Positions 20,865 to 34,156 of a stretch of 64,000 bases of DNA are shown here, in pieces. The position numbers and the translations under genes are program-made. Below the pieces are notes generated by a model. The model saw nothing but the letters and a program-made list of their open reading frames with translations, made no database searches and was not told the DNA's origin. Position 1 is the first letter of the stretch; every line of letters begins with the position of its first letter. The DNA comes from Paulownia fortunei (lineage: Eukaryota > Streptophyta > Magnoliopsida > Lamiales > Paulowniaceae): NCBI GenBank assembly GCA_019321725.1, contig CM033107.1, positions 17,475,445 to 17,539,444 on the forward strand, in the 5' to 3' direction.

Positions 20865-22339
20865 TTGGTATATAGTTGAATTTTTGATGTTATTAGCTCT
20901 ATTTCATATGTTAATAACCTCATTTCATATCATTGATTATGAAACCCGTTTATGAATGCTAGGTGGGTCTTTAATGAAAAACATGATATGCTTTATCTTA
21001 TATCGTGATGTGTTAATAGAAGCATGCTTATACATGATAGAAATGATCTATAAAGTTTCATGGTAATTTGCTTTGTGTATATTGAGAAATTCAAATCTTA
21101 CTCAGAAATAATTTGAATATCAATCTCTGTACACTATGTTTTGATACATGAAACTTAGATAATTAGATTCTAATCGTCAAGGGCTTTCCAATCATATATT
21201 ATACACAAAAATTGGCCTTAAGACTAATGAGATATGGCCCTTCAAAGTTTAAGTCGAATTTTAGAATTTCTAAAAAATTCTAAGAAAATAAAAAGACGAT
21301 GATAATGGTGTTTCCCAATTCCACTCTCGCAATTGCTCAAAATTGAAAACAGACCCTACTACTTGATTCGAGAGAAAAACAAAAGAGTAGCCAATAAAAA
21401 AGTTACTTAAAAATCTAAGAAGACAACGCGTGTTGTACATGTGCCGCTATGGGCGAGTGGGCTCACAACACAGCCAAACATGTACTTAACCCTCCTTCGA
21501 TGAGTTTGGGTGTGTGCCTTGTTCCCAATGGCCCTTTCTGGCCAAAATAATACCATTACACTCAAAATTTTGAAATTCTATTTTTCTATAAAATAAAAAT
21601 AAATTTTCAATTGATAAAAATATTTTCCCAAATTTTTATTTGTAAAAGAAAAATATTTTTTGAGCAATTAAAATCTGAATTACTTTTTGTAAATTCTAGG
21701 AAATTATTTTGAGATATTGCCTATTTAGTGGGAGTATTAGGATACTTATACATATTTTTCTCAATTTATGAAGCAGATAGAAAATTCATTTTTCCAATAA
21801 AATAGAGTATAAACTAAAATATTATGATCATAAGTGTCAAATACTTACAAAATATGATCTGTATATTAAGATTGGTTTTGTGGCTAAATTTAATATATTT
21901 TTCTATTTTTTATTATTTGTGGTTATTGGGCGCGCTGCGAATAATTCTTCGCAAGAAACTAGAGCGAACGACTATTACGTATAATATTTTGAACAGTTTT
22001 GGAAGCCTCAAAAGAGATAATAAATTATATACATTAATATGTAGTCGCTTATGTTAACATATTTTGTACCATAAAGTGGTTTATGTTAGTATGTTTTGTA
22101 CAATATAATTATGCATTTTATATGATGTTTGAAATTTATGAATGCATGATTATATTAAATTTATGAAAATTATGAACGCATATTTATCTTGAGTTTTATG
22201 CATTCAATATGATGGTACATGTTTATCTTCTTATGTAAATAACAAGATATGTTCTTATTTGTATAATTACATTATTCTATGTAGTCTAGTGGGAGTTTTA
22301 AGGTTGGAATAATTTTAGTAATTTTCACCTAAAACTTAT

Positions 22340-25300
22340 GAGGTTTTTTATACTATGATAATGAATATTTTGATACGCATGATGATTGGGAACTATCTAA
22401 TCTTTTGAAATTGTGCATTATGGCGAATTATCATAAACGTTAATTTACTCAGTACAAAATCAAATATAAAAACGGGCATGTTTAGGATATCTCTAAGATT
22501 GATGTGCATGCAAACCAAATCAGATACGTGTATTTATTTATGAAAATGTCTTATTGGCAATAGTTGTGACACTAAGTGTCAAAAGATTTGGTATAATTAT
22601 GATTGAATTAATTGCTCTAGAGAGCATCAACCAAGTCAAGTAAAACTTAGTATGGATCATACTACTCAAGATCAATAAGTTAACCAAAAATGGAAAAGAG
22701 AGTACACTACTTATACTATTTTGATGAATTGTATGATTGATGGTCTCATATGCAATTGAGAAAATTATACTATTGATTAATAATGTACCTAAGAGAAATA
22801 TACAAGTACAATTGAGAACTGAGACATTGAATAGCTTACATTAGTTTGACGATTGTAAGAAATATCCTGTGCATTAAACATGCTGCAATTAAGGGTGATG
22901 TTAAGTCATTTCATAGTTTATTGTCAGCTAACAATGTCTTTTGTGATGAGTAATAAGTTCAAGCTTAATTGTCTCTTTCTAATAATAGGGAATATCTAAA
23001 AGTTAAATTTCATCTAATCACATCTAAAAAGACTTTCTCAGATGATGTTTGTCATGTTGAGCTTTTTGGATAAGTGGCTAGTTGTTGCTAGGCTAATGGC
23101 TTGTGCCTTATGGATGAATCTAATTTATAAAAAGGCTTCAAGATCTTAATATAACTCAGATCATAAAAAAGATAAGAATAGAAAGGAGACTGGAGATGAA
23201 TCGAAAAGGAAAAATCCTAACCTTTCAATGAAGAGAAGTGATATATGGTTAAAAGTGCTCTACTAACCATATTATTGGTTTATTTCACTCGTGAATACAC
23301 TGAGTTGAAAAGATAACACTTAATGATGCTTCTATAAGTTCTTTTTACACATGAAGTACTATATTACTAAATCTTATCCCATGTAATTTATATATTAATA
23401 GTAATTAGAGATCGAGAGGCATTTGTGGAATTTTGTCAAGTTTACTTTGGTACAAGATGGATATATATAGAAATAAATTGAAATTAAACGCGAAAACAAT
23501 TGGCATTTGCATGTTCGGATTGCAAGATGGCCATACTATTATTCTACAAAGTATCCGATGTACAAGAATCTGTAGAACTTGATTTTAACAATTGTTCTTC
23601 TAAGATTATTTCTTTTGCTTGAATTTGAGTTGTGACTTGGCTGGTATCTGCTAAAAGATACTTACCCTGGTACTAGATATTTTGAATCATTAGTGGTGAT
23701 GAATTATGGCCAATGTATGTTTAATTACTAAATTGATTGTTTTGTAACAATCAATGTTTGTCTTCTGTGTAATTTAAACATTAATTTATATACTCTATGT
23801 GCTTGATTAGGTTATAATGGATAAGAAATAAAACTGGTAAGAGAAAACTTATTGAGTTTATATTTTGTAGTTGATTCCAATCAAAAGGCTATAGAGCTGA
23901 GCTTTCTTTGCTATTAATTCTTATAGATTTATATGATTAGATTAATGTGAAGGTTATGAAGGCATTCATTACATTATAAAATATTAGACGTGCCTTGATC
24001 ATATCTATTTGATATCTCATAATATAAGAAATAAGGGTGTTTTAGAATTATGGGAAAGAGAATCAAATTGATATAACTTCGAGACTAGATCTAAAACGTG
24101 AATGGTTTTTCAATCATTTAGATGATCTATGTGATAAAGAAAGAGTCACAAGGTAATTAACTATTCCTAACACACCTGTATAGAATGGTGTTTACAAAAG
24201 AAGGAATAAAAAAATATTTTGATATAATAAGATCTATAAAGATTTAAGTTAACTTGTTGATTTTTTTTATAAAAGTCTTTTGGTTAACTAAAGTCTACAT
24301 CTAAATTAAAAAACCTTCATGATCGATATTTCCATTCAATAAAAGTTATGGACAAGTAGATGATCTGGCATAAGCTACCTTAAAAGTTAGAAATTGATTG
24401 TCTGTACTTAGAAAGTTTTCAAAAAATTAAATATTAGAGACAATAAATGTATATCAAGAGACATATCAAATAGTTCAAAGGGATGCATGTTCGTAAGTGA
24501 ACAAGAAGATGTAATAATGATTCGCATTAGATCACTGAATATCACATTTTTGGAGAGTGATTTTTCTATGAGGAAAAATCTTAAAACATTAAATCTTGCT
24601 TGAGTTAAATAATTCAAAAGGTGGCAATGTGCTCGATAGATTACTTATGATGCAAAATATTTATTGTTTTCCAAATTTGAGTGGGAGCAATTCTATCTAA
24701 GTGATCAAGTTTTATCACTTATGGTGTAAGAATATTTATTGCTTCCTATTTTGAGTAGGAGTAATTTTATGCAAGTGATCAAGTTAAAACTAAATCAGAC
24801 CTTTGTGCACATAAGAAAAAGTCTCTAGAAGATTATGTAGAGTCTAATACAGTGAGGCTTTATCATGTCCGACAAAGGATACTTGAATTAAAGCAATGGA
24901 AGAATACTATGCAACTATGAAAATCTATTTACCTATATGGCAGTAATAACTCTTGTGGGAAATTGCTGGGGATATCACTGTTGGCCTATGTGGCATAATT
25001 CCTCTCGTGATGAAGCCACAATAAAATATGGCATTTGGACTACTACATTATTTAAAAGATTCGAGTTGTAAAGTTGCTATCAGCTACAACTTTTAGCATA
25101 ATTGCAAATGCTATGTTCTATAAAATCAAACCAAGTTTGAATTTGGTTAAACTTTGGAACAAGGCTATTGTGAACTAATATGTTCTCAACATCTAGATTA
25201 ATGTTGATATGATTATTATGATGTGTAGAGTTCACCTAGTGCTGAAAAGGTTATTCATTTGGAAGACAAACCTTTTCATTGATGGTGATATATACTTCTA

Positions 25301-25740
25301 TGAAATTTCTTAATTATTATAGATCTCTGAGCATTTATATTACTTTCAATAGACTAAAGACTTCATTCTCAATAAAGAATTAGATGATTTCTCCATAGAG
25401 AATTATATAAAGAAACCTACATGGAATGCTTGGATGATTCCACAATAGAAGGCCACGAGATAAAATATGTGAACTTAAAATCTTTATGGCCTGAGGCAGT
25501 CTTCTAGAGATAGTACATAAGATCTCACAAAGCAGTGATCTCATGCATTTTCATCATAGTAGATAGAGACCATTATCCTCTTACAAGAAAAAAAAAAGAG
25601 TCTATTAAGAGGTTTGTGACTCTCTCTTTATTGATTATATCAGATTAATTAGGAAGATAAAGATTATGTATAAGCCATTGGGATATAGTTATCCTTTAAC
25701 TTATGAATTAAAGGACATGATAAGTAAAACTCTGTCCTAT
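22340..25740 (+). pseudogene. gag-pol relics of the old copia element
   Basis: Short frames with frequent stops. The gag C-terminus is suggested by a lysine-rich stretch followed by FTREYTELKR, which in intact elements reads HFTREC inside the zinc knuckle. The integrase third motif is recognisable near 24160-24210 and RT pieces near 25340-25700. The catalytic YVDD box was not found. No frame exceeds about 80 codons. Confidence 0.6.
24641..24790. repeat. Tandem duplication of ~75 bp
   Basis: Two copies share AATATTTATTG, GAGT(G/A)GGAG(C/T)AATT and AAGTGATCAAGTT in the same order, with about one change every six bases. Confidence 0.7.
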
Positions 25741-27645
25741 GTATTAAAATCCATGTAAGTCGTTCAAAAATCATATTTCTTAGCGCTGAGAGCCATATTT
25801 GTAGAATTCTATAATGATTTATAATGGAGAGTTTTAAGCTCATAAATACTCTTATATTAAAGTTTCAACCTTGAAATGTGTCCAAGGACTCCAAACAGAA
25901 ATGCCTAAACCACTATATTTCAATAATTGTTATTTAGAGTTGATGTGAATTGTGGCTTGTATGTGCTCCAAATATTTGTTATCCCATAGGTCAAAAAGTA
26001 TCAATCCAATCATAATTAGTGACACTGGATTATAATGATGAAAATGTGTGGATACTTTATAAGTACTAGAGATGGTTTTCTTTGGTATGAAGGAAAAGTT
26101 TCTTTGTGATTGAGAGAGTACACATATATTGATTAAATAGGTGATTTGGATGAGTATAAATCTACCTTCAAGTTTGCTTTATTATTTGGCAAAGATGCTA
26201 GCTTTGTGAGTAGCAAGAAGCAAATATGTATAATATTGTGTACAATATAAGTATAACTTATGGCACATATATCTACAACATGATGTATTTGGTTAAGAGG
26301 TTTTGTACCATTTAGGAGTTGTAAGCAATTATGTGATGCATTAAAACCAAACACACACTATAATTTTGGGAGAGATATTATTGAAAAGAAATAAGTACGT
26401 CTACACATTTCATAGTAGCTATCCATTCAGCCTCAATCTAGGGATGTATTTGTGAACTATTTTAAATCTCCAGGATTGCATAAAATACGATCTCTTTGGA
26501 TATAAGAATGTTCATAGAATTAAGCTCATAAATTTATGATATTGGAATGTAATGCATGTGAACATATTTATGATAATGTACATTCAATGTTTAAGTACGT
26601 CGGATAAATAGAGATTAGCTCTCTCACATGAGCAATCTCCTCTGATGTTGAGTAGAATTCTATAATGATTTATAATGGAGATATGGTTATCCTTTAACTT
26701 ATGAAATAAAGGACATGATGAGTAAAACTCTTTACTATGTATTAAAAATCCATATAAATCATTCAAAAATCATCTTTCTGAGCGCTAAGAACCATATTGG
26801 TAGAATTCTATAATGTTTATAATGGAGATCTTTAACCTCATAAATACTACTATATTATAAAGTTTCAACCTTGAAATGTGTCCAAGGACTCCAAATAGAA
26901 ATGTCTAAACCACTATATTTCAATAATTATTGTTTGGAATTGATGTGAAATGTGGCTTGTACGTGCTCCAAATATTTGTTATCCCATGGATCCAAAAGTA
27001 TCAATCTAATCCTAATGAGTGATACTAGATTATAATGATGAGAATGTGTGGATACTTTATGAGTACTGGAGATAGTTTCCTTTGGTATGAAGAAAAGCTT
27101 TCTTTGTGATTGAGAGAGTACACATATGTTGATTAAATAGGTGATTTTGATGAATATAAATCCACCATCAAGTTTATTTTCTTATTTGGCACAAATGCTA
27201 GCTCTGGGAGTAGCAAGAAGCAAATATGTATAAATATTTTGTACAGTGTAAGTATAACTTGTAGCACATATATCTACAGTATGATATGTTTGGTTAAGAG
27301 GTTTTATACTATGTAGGAGCTGTAAGTAGTTATGTGATGTATTAAAACCAAACACACTATAATTTTGGGAGAGATATTATTGAAATATCTCTAGGATGTA
27401 TTTGTGAGCTACCAATTCAGCCTTAATCTAGAGATGTATTTGTGAGCTATTTTAAATCTCTAGGATTGCATAAATTACGATCTTTTTGGATATAAGAATG
27501 TTCATAGAGTTAAGCTTATAAATTTATGATATTGAAATGTTATGCATGTGAACATATTTATGATGATGTACATTCAATATTTATGTATGTCGGATAAATA
27601 GAGATTGGCTCTCTAACATGAGTGATCTCCTCTAATGTTGAGTAG
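25682..27645 (+). repeat. ~970-bp tandem duplication of the RT/RNase H segment
   Basis: Copy A 25682-26655 and copy B 26680-27645 align throughout with substitutions and small indels. They are joined by a 24-base spacer (26656-26679) that repeats GAATTCTATAATGATTTATA, a sequence also found inside copy A near 25805. Both copies carry the RNase H remnant with DEYKST-like and SSKKQ-like pieces. The duplication is old, because both copies have diverged. Confidence 0.85.
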
Positions 27646-28438
27646 CATGCATAGATGATACATTTATGATTTTATTGTATATAAAATCATAAAGAAGATG
27701 TCACCTTGATGAATGATCAAAATGAGATTATTGTTGTAAATTGAAGTAATCGAAATGAGTTCCCGCTATACGTTAAACTTGTCCTATGGCTAGATGTGAG
27801 TTTTCTTGGTATTAGTGATTTTTTTTAGAACAAAAGAGAAGAAAATTCAGGTTAATTGTCATGGTACACTTGGACCAAGATTTGTATGGTGAATTATTTT
27901 TTGAATAATTGACATACACTTCCAAGAAGGAAGAAAACACCATAACACGTGCTTCATATCATGTGTGCCTAAGTGACTATTGGGTAATTAGTGAAAAGAT
28001 TCCTGCTTCCTCTTTTTATGAGACCCATAGGTTTGTATGACATCATTGTATACCCTTATGATATTCAATTGTTTTCAAAACTTTGATATGGAAGGCTACT
28101 TTAACTTGTTCCTAATAGCCATAGATGATTCGGTAATGCCGAACATATCTAAGAAAGCAACTTATTTTGAAGTTGAGAGATCCTAGTGGGAAAGGAAGAA
28201 AATTTGTGGCTAACACTTAGTATGTATTTATTGGCCAGACAATTATGTTAAAATTGGATGTTTGGTACATAATTGTGAATACATGATATGATATTGAGAT
28301 CAAATATACTCTTATATTGTATAAAGGATCGGAGCTACTTTGATTGGTGTAGCAAAGAAGTTTGGGGTATAGTGAGATATTATGTCCTTATAGTTTGAGA
28401 AATTAAGTTGTATATTCTTAATAGGTGTATGACATTAA

Positions 28439-28539
28439 CCACAGACCATTTGGCCTAGTGGTATTGCCTCCCACCTTTGTGTAGGAGGTCAGGAGTTTGA
28501 ACTCCAATAGTGTGTGTGAGTGGGTGTGTAATGAAAACA
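28439..28539 (+). mobile_element. tRNA-derived SINE
   Basis: A 101-bp body contains an RNA polymerase III A box (TGGCCTAGTGG, 28451-28461) and a B-box-like GAGTTTGAACTCC about 30 bases further on. A TG-rich tail follows, ending ATGAAAACA. It is flanked by perfect 19-bp direct repeats AATAGGTGTATGACATTAA at 28420-28438 and 28540-28558, the target-site duplication expected from LINE-driven insertion. It sits inside the old copia element and is younger than it. It does not fold as a full tRNA gene, and the duplication argues against a resident tRNA. Confidence 0.85.
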
Positions 28540-28670
28540 AATAGGTGTATGACATTAAGCTCTTATTAGAATGCTCATTGGAGCACGATCTATTTGCTTG
28601 TATGAATTTGTTAAGTATTTGACTATGATCACACATGACTCATGTTTAGCCCTCATATGTAAGTGGAAGA

Positions 28671-29069
28671 TGTTAGAAATTGGGTTATGAAACTATGTAG
28701 GTGTTAGAGTGGTTATTATTTGAATTCAAAGTTAGAAACCACCCAAAAAAACTCCCTATATCTCTCATTTTCACAACTAACCGACACATATGTAGAAAAA
28801 TAAAACGATAACATGCAGAAAATATTTCATTTTTTTGTGCATTTGAGAAAGGCTAGAATATGAAGGCAAAAGAGTGACCTTGAAAGTATTTACTCACTAA
28901 ATGAAGCACTTGTATTGTGATCTTGAACTCCTTCAATTGTGATTGAGTTTGGACAAAATGAACTAGAAAATACGTAAAAAAAAAACATCAGTGATTTGAC
29001 CCTAACAAATGGTCCAATTTTGATAAATTCTCTAGAATTTTTATAGTGAACTGTGTTTAATTCCGTCTA
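28671..29069 (+). repeat. 3' LTR of the old copia element
   Basis: Begins TGTTAGAAATTGGG after a short purine tract (AAGTGGAAGA, 28661-28670) and aligns with 20422-20864. Confidence 0.8.
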
Positions 29070-30399
29070 TATCATTACTCTCCCATTTTTCATTATTCTT
29101 GTCATGAGGAGATTCAGAGCAATTCTTACCATTGCAACTTTGTCAACAGAATTTGCATTTTTCAAGCCTGCCCGTTGCTCTCTTTGTTCTTTTTTTTTTT
29201 ATTTTAATCAAGGGTAACTAGCATATCATGCCCTTGAGATTTTTCCAAACTGTTGCATTAAGTCTACAGATAAGCAATTTGTGCAACTTTTAAACAATAG
29301 CAATATAAATCCTCTTTACCAGAAATGTGATGTACTCATCATATTATGTACATGGCCATAAGATTAGGGGGGTAAAAAAATTGAGTTGAGATGAATACGT
29401 TATGTCTAAACTTGTCTAAATTTATTGAGCTTTGTGTTTGAGTTTGATTTAATTATTAATCAAATCGAGTTTGAACGAGTTTTAATCGAATCGAACATGA
29501 GTCGAACTCCAGTAGTATGATATTTTTACACATTTTATCATTTTGTATTAATCGAGTCGAGTTTCAAATTTTATCAAATTAAAAATATGTTACAGTATGA
29601 TTTGTTATGTTTGATAAACCAAACTCAAATAAGCTTTTATGTATTGACCTTTAATCAAGTATTGAGTAATTTAATTTATTTTTTAACCCTACACAAAATT
29701 AACTATTATACTTGAGAAAAAATGCTTTAATGCGGAAGTATGTCGGTACAAAGCATGATTGGTTTATCCAATTGGATAGTGTAATTTGTACTGTGTGAGA
29801 TACAATGCTTGAATAGAGTTACTATACTAGTTTTACTGCAATTTTAGAGCCTCAAATTCCATCTAGAATTTGAAAATAGACTAGCTAATGTACTGGCGAT
29901 ACAATACCTAAAGGATGTACTTTAAAGTACTCCATTATTACCAATGAGGCAACTATGTTTTGATGTGCATGAAAGTTGAAGCTCATAGAGTCATGATGTC
30001 AAAAGTACCATTATTATATTGGGAGACCTCTATAGATATTCAAACAGAGGCAACTTTAAATTCATTAAGCTTTCTTAAACAGAGATACAATAGTCATTAT
30101 TATTCATAATAAACGTAATGATAATTGTTTTAAGTTATTATCTTTTGGATATTTCAGTCCCTCTATTAACTCTATCTTGTAAAAAAATCAAGGTTGTTCA
30201 GCCTTTCATTCCCAAAGAGTTTATATATAATAGTTGAAATATTTTTAGGACTTTTGACTTGACTTATATAGTATAATATATTGCTTCCATGTCTTAACTT
30301 TTAACCAAAATCCTCAAGAAAGAAGTGCTTTGTATTCCTCACTCACCTGAAAGATTATAAATTCTTACCCTTCAACTCAGTTTTGGCAAATTATAGATA
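29070..30399. other. AT-rich intergenic region
   Basis: No gene or mobile-element terminus recognised. It includes a T-run (29187-29199) and a stretch around 29450-29560 with repeated TCGAGTT/TCGAA words that may be a degraded repeat. Confidence 0.5.
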
Positions 30400-30404
30400 C
30401 TCTT

Positions 30405-30505
30405 TGTAAGATAATGATATGTTGATAACAAGGTTGGTTTTATTCAATGAGGAAGAAGTATACATATATAAGATGTGAGTAAATGGGGATTACATATACC
30501 AATCT
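30405..30505 (-). repeat. Truncated 3' LTR of the host copia element
   Basis: Matches the U5 side of 42680-42933 (shared TTGATAACAAG/TTGCTAACAAG and ATGGGGATTACATAT). RNase H coding sequence runs directly into it, so about 150 bases of U3 and the polypurine tract are missing. Confidence 0.75.
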
Positions 30506-30833
30506 TGGACCGTAGAAGAGCCAATCTTGTTTTGGACAATGGTTAGGTGAGAGAATCCGCCAACTGCTCTGAAGAAGAGACACGAGATACCCAAAGTTGA
30601 CCTTGTTAGACCCTATCTCGAACAAAATGAAAATCAATAGTGATGTGCTTTGTGTGAGAATAAAAGACTAGGTTAAAAGACAAGTATGTTGCACCAACAT
30701 TGCCACAATAAATTATTGGTGAGGAAGCAACATAAATTATAAGCTCCAGTAAAAGTGAGAAAAGCCAAAGTAATTCAGAAGCAACAAGAGTAAAGGCTTT
30801 ATATTCAACTTCCATATATGATCGGGCAATGAA
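30500..30833 (-). pseudogene. RNase H C-terminal half of the host copia element
   Basis: Minus-strand reading MFIARSYMEVEYKAF, CGNVGATYLSFN and TKHITIDFHFVRDRV, then a frameshift into LADSLT-like sequence. It continues the RNase H interrupted at 33081. The catalytic Glu of EAEYKA is retained as VEYKA. Confidence 0.8.
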
Positions 30834-30838
30834 CATTG

Positions 30839-33075
30839 TGTTAGAGCAGGATGCCCAACGCCCCAATTAGATTGGGTGTATTATACTCTTTTGCTTTTGT
30901 AAAGACAATCTTATTGGAAATCATATTAATAAAAAGGTATTTTCTTTATCTTATGTCTTGCATTTTTTTATTTCTGCACATTAGATAAAGTCCTTAGATC
31001 AAATTTAGCTACGGGGCATGGTCGCGCATATGATGGCGATCATGGAACATGCCTCTAAGGCTTTGGTTTTAAATAAGTTCCGAGTCGAGAGTTTTTTGAG
31101 ATGGGACATCAAATAGCTCAGTAAGACTCGTACATATAATGCATGCTCGTGAGACGAGGATGTCACATTCCATTGGCATTAGCGTAGAGACGTAAGTGCA
31201 TATATGTGGGTGCTTGTTAGGGAACAAGTACACCGAATATGGCCCGCAAGAAATTCTTAGTTGGAGGCTTTGCCCGTCGAAATAAGAATTTATGTGTTGC
31301 GATAGTACACGACTAGTCCTTAAACTTGAGGCACGATGGTAGCCTTGTGTGCATCCTGCAGCACTTTGATATATCTTCTGATTGCTTGACAATCACAAAG
31401 GGGGTATGTTGGGTGTTGCACTGGTGTGTATGGAGGTTTGTCAATGGCCAACATAGAATTCGACACTTATTTTTTTTTTAACAAGGGAATCTCCTGTGTT
31501 TTCATAGTTCGTGATTCAAAGACCTTGGCCAAGGCAGAATGAATTATGATTCATCAAGAATCATTGGAACTTGAAATGGGATCACAGCAATTGAATCATT
31601 TAGGGTTTCGACTTATAATCCATGCCTTAGATTCAATCAGGAGATTAGCTGTCGAAAGGACCGTACGTGTATGGTACTTGCAACTGAAATAGGTTTACTC
31701 GCTATTTCATCTAAGACTAGTTTGCCATGATTACTTGCTAGGTGTTTTCATGGATAGTGAGGTTCTTGAAATTAAGAAGTTGATTCCAAGCGGATTAATT
31801 AATTGGATTAATTAATTGCAATAATTGTTATTCATAAGTTGCAAATGTTGCAAACCCACTACTAGCTTAGTAGTGAACCTAAGAGGGTCACACATCTTTA
31901 TGAAAAGTAACATTTTTAATTTTAGATTTTATCCAATGGTTAGAAATTAATTAATTAATACTGATCAATTAATTAATTAAGGGTTCTATTTAATTTAATA
32001 GTTAAATTAAATTATTCAATTAAGTAATTGGATTATTTAATTGGACCTAATTTGATTAGGAAGCCCAATTGGAGTAAATTAAATTAATCAATTGGATTGA
32101 TTAAATTGGGATTGAATCAATTGAATTGATTTGGGGATTTTTGAGTCCAAGCCCAAAATAAATGTGGATCACTTAAGAAGCCCACTAAAGTATGAAGATA
32201 ATAAATTAAATAAATATGATTTATTTAATTAACATATTTATAGATAAATAAATATAATGACCAATTTTATAGGATAAAATAGGCCACTAAGATTTAATTT
32301 ATGTATAAATATAATTATAGTATATATATATGATATATATCTATCTTGATATTATTTGAAGAGTTCAAATTAATATCAACAATGTATGTAGACAATTTTG
32401 ATGATTAATGTAGTCTCAAATTAGTCCACATACAATAGAAGAGTGAAAAAAGAAGAGTTCTTGAAAGATTTGGAATCCTTCCAAGATAAGGTTTTGAAGT
32501 AGTTCAAAATAGAAAAACTTTCCAAAAGTTGGAAAAGTATTAAAATTTTCAACCCTATATATATGAGGGATGAAAATTACATAATTAAAAAAAATTCAAA
32601 AATTTGAGCAAAAATATTTTGTTTAAAGTCTTCTATTTTTACTCTTCAAGAAAAAAGAAAAGAAAGAAAAAGAAAACCAATTTCTTGTTATTTTCTTCAT
32701 ATTATTGTTTCAAAAACTTAAAGAATCAATCTTTATTGTTCTTGAAAATATACTTCGGTTCTAGATTAGTAAACAATTAAAAAGATACTAGCGAATCCTT
32801 TTGATTGGTGTTGCTTTCCATATCGTGGACCTGATAGAGGGGAGACACTTGGATCCCTGCGAGTTCTGATAGTCCAGGATAAGCAATTGATTACTTCATT
32901 CCCTACAACAACCGAAGTGCACGAAAAGTATAATCCGATTTTATATTTATTTATATATTCACTTGAATAAGCGCGATCGTTAAAATCGCTTTCGAATCAA
33001 AGGGGTTAAATTTATGTTTGATAAAAAATTTAATTTTCCGCTGCGTATACCCCTGCGATTATAGTGAACCCAACA
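30839..33075 (+). mobile_element. Solo LTR, long-LTR copia-like family (2237 bp)
   Basis: Starts TGTTAGAGCAGG, ends GAACCCAACA and is bounded by the perfect duplication CATTG at 30834-30838 and 33076-33080. It has no primer-binding site, polypurine tract or coding region inside. A TATA-like CTATATATATGAG near 32561-32573 could mark the R start. It is homologous, in reverse, to the LTRs at 48418-50035 and 52736-55081 (shared CCAAGCGGATTAATT-type blocks), so it is an LTR left after recombination between two LTRs of a full element. Confidence 0.88.
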
Positions 33076-33080
33076 CATTG

Positions 33081-33291
33081 CTTGGGAGAATGCCATAAGA
33101 TAGCATTACTTCCAAGAAAAATAACATAAGCACTTGTCGAAGTAAGATCATCCTAATTACCAGCACAATCGACAACTGAGAAGGCATGTAAGGAAATAGG
33201 TGAGTCATGATGCAGAAAGAGACCATGTCTAAGTGTGCACGAAGATATCGAAGAAGACATTTGGCAAGAGACCAATTCCTAGTAGTGAGAT
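33081..33291 (-). pseudogene. RNase H N-terminal half of the host copia element
   Basis: The minus strand reads a chain of RNase H motifs: WSLAKCLLRYL, DMVSF and LEVMLSYG in shifted frames. It is contiguous with the RT at 39491 once the nested element and one GATGC copy are removed. Confidence 0.7.
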
Positions 33292-33296
33292 GATGC

Positions 33297-33853
33297 TATT
33301 GACTCTATGTATGTAAAGTGGTTAATGGAGAATATTTTACAAAATAAAATCATAAATTCGTATAAGCTAGGCACGCCTATAAAGATATTTTCTTTAAGGT
33401 ATTAATTCCTCCCACTATGGTGTAAATAGTTCTCAAAGAATTTACCTCCAAGATATAAAGCCTATTTTGCAAAAAATCCCAAGGTTACATTCCTTAGAAT
33501 TTTTCTGGAGTAGAAATCACAAGTGTTTTATAAACTAGAAAGTTACTGAAATAAAGGAAGATAGAAAAACTCGAAGGGAAAATATATTTTAGTTAACATC
33601 TTTCTGCAGAATAAAAAGAAGTATTTACATACTCCCAAACATTGCTTCGAAAGGTCGCAATTCTGCAGAGGGATGTAATTTCGTGAAAAGACACCCGCTT
33701 GTTCAAAACTTAAACTGATTTAATTGTTAAGATGACAATTGAAAAAATATGCCCATTGGAAACCAACCGAACTCGTTACCGCCTCCTCCTTTCTTCTTTT
33801 TTATTTGTTTCTTTCTTTCTTTCTTATAATATTATATATATATATATATATAT

Positions 33854-33885
<32 letters not shown>

Positions 33886-34144
33886 CAAATTTAAAACTAT
33901 GAAGCTATTTTGGTGTTTCCTCCATAATGAGGAGAAAACTCCACAAGTTTGATTCAACTTTTCAAACTTTGACTTATTTATACACCTAAAAGAGCTTCAA
34001 AGTTCAATGCAAAGATAATGTGGGACAAGTGTATGAATATGTGTGTCTAGCTAAAAAGAATGCTCTTAATGTAGGATGCAAGAATGCGACACAACAATCA
34101 ATGTGAGGCAATATTATTATATGTAAATACATCAATATAAAACA
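33297..34144 (-). repeat. 3' LTR of the nested copia element
   Basis: Next to it, 34145-34156 on the minus strand reads AATAAGTGGGGGAT, a polypurine tract. Contains (TTTC)n near 33808-33825 and a long (TA)n run 33834-33885. Confidence 0.9.
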
Positions 34145-34156
34145 ATCCCCCACTTA

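Larger units (their letters stand above)
20422..29069 (+). mobile_element. Ty1/copia element, very old, full length
   Basis: LTRs at 20422-20864 and 28671-29069 frame 7.8 kb of interior with many stops. Recognisable relics in order: gag zinc-knuckle tail (FTREYTELKR) near 23285-23320, integrase end (TIPNTPV*NGVYKRRNK) near 24160-24210, the RT segment corresponding to the KTAFLNG region near 25340-25400 and the KSLYGL region near 25480, and RNase H (DLDEYKST, then SSKKQ) near 26140-26230. A ~1 kb RT/RNase H segment is tandemly duplicated, and a SINE was inserted near the 3' end. No target-site duplication could be confirmed. Confidence 0.8.

Noticed and set aside
28439..28539. tRNA gene
   Set aside because: A and B boxes are present, but the cloverleaf is incomplete and a 19-base target-site duplication shows a SINE insertion.
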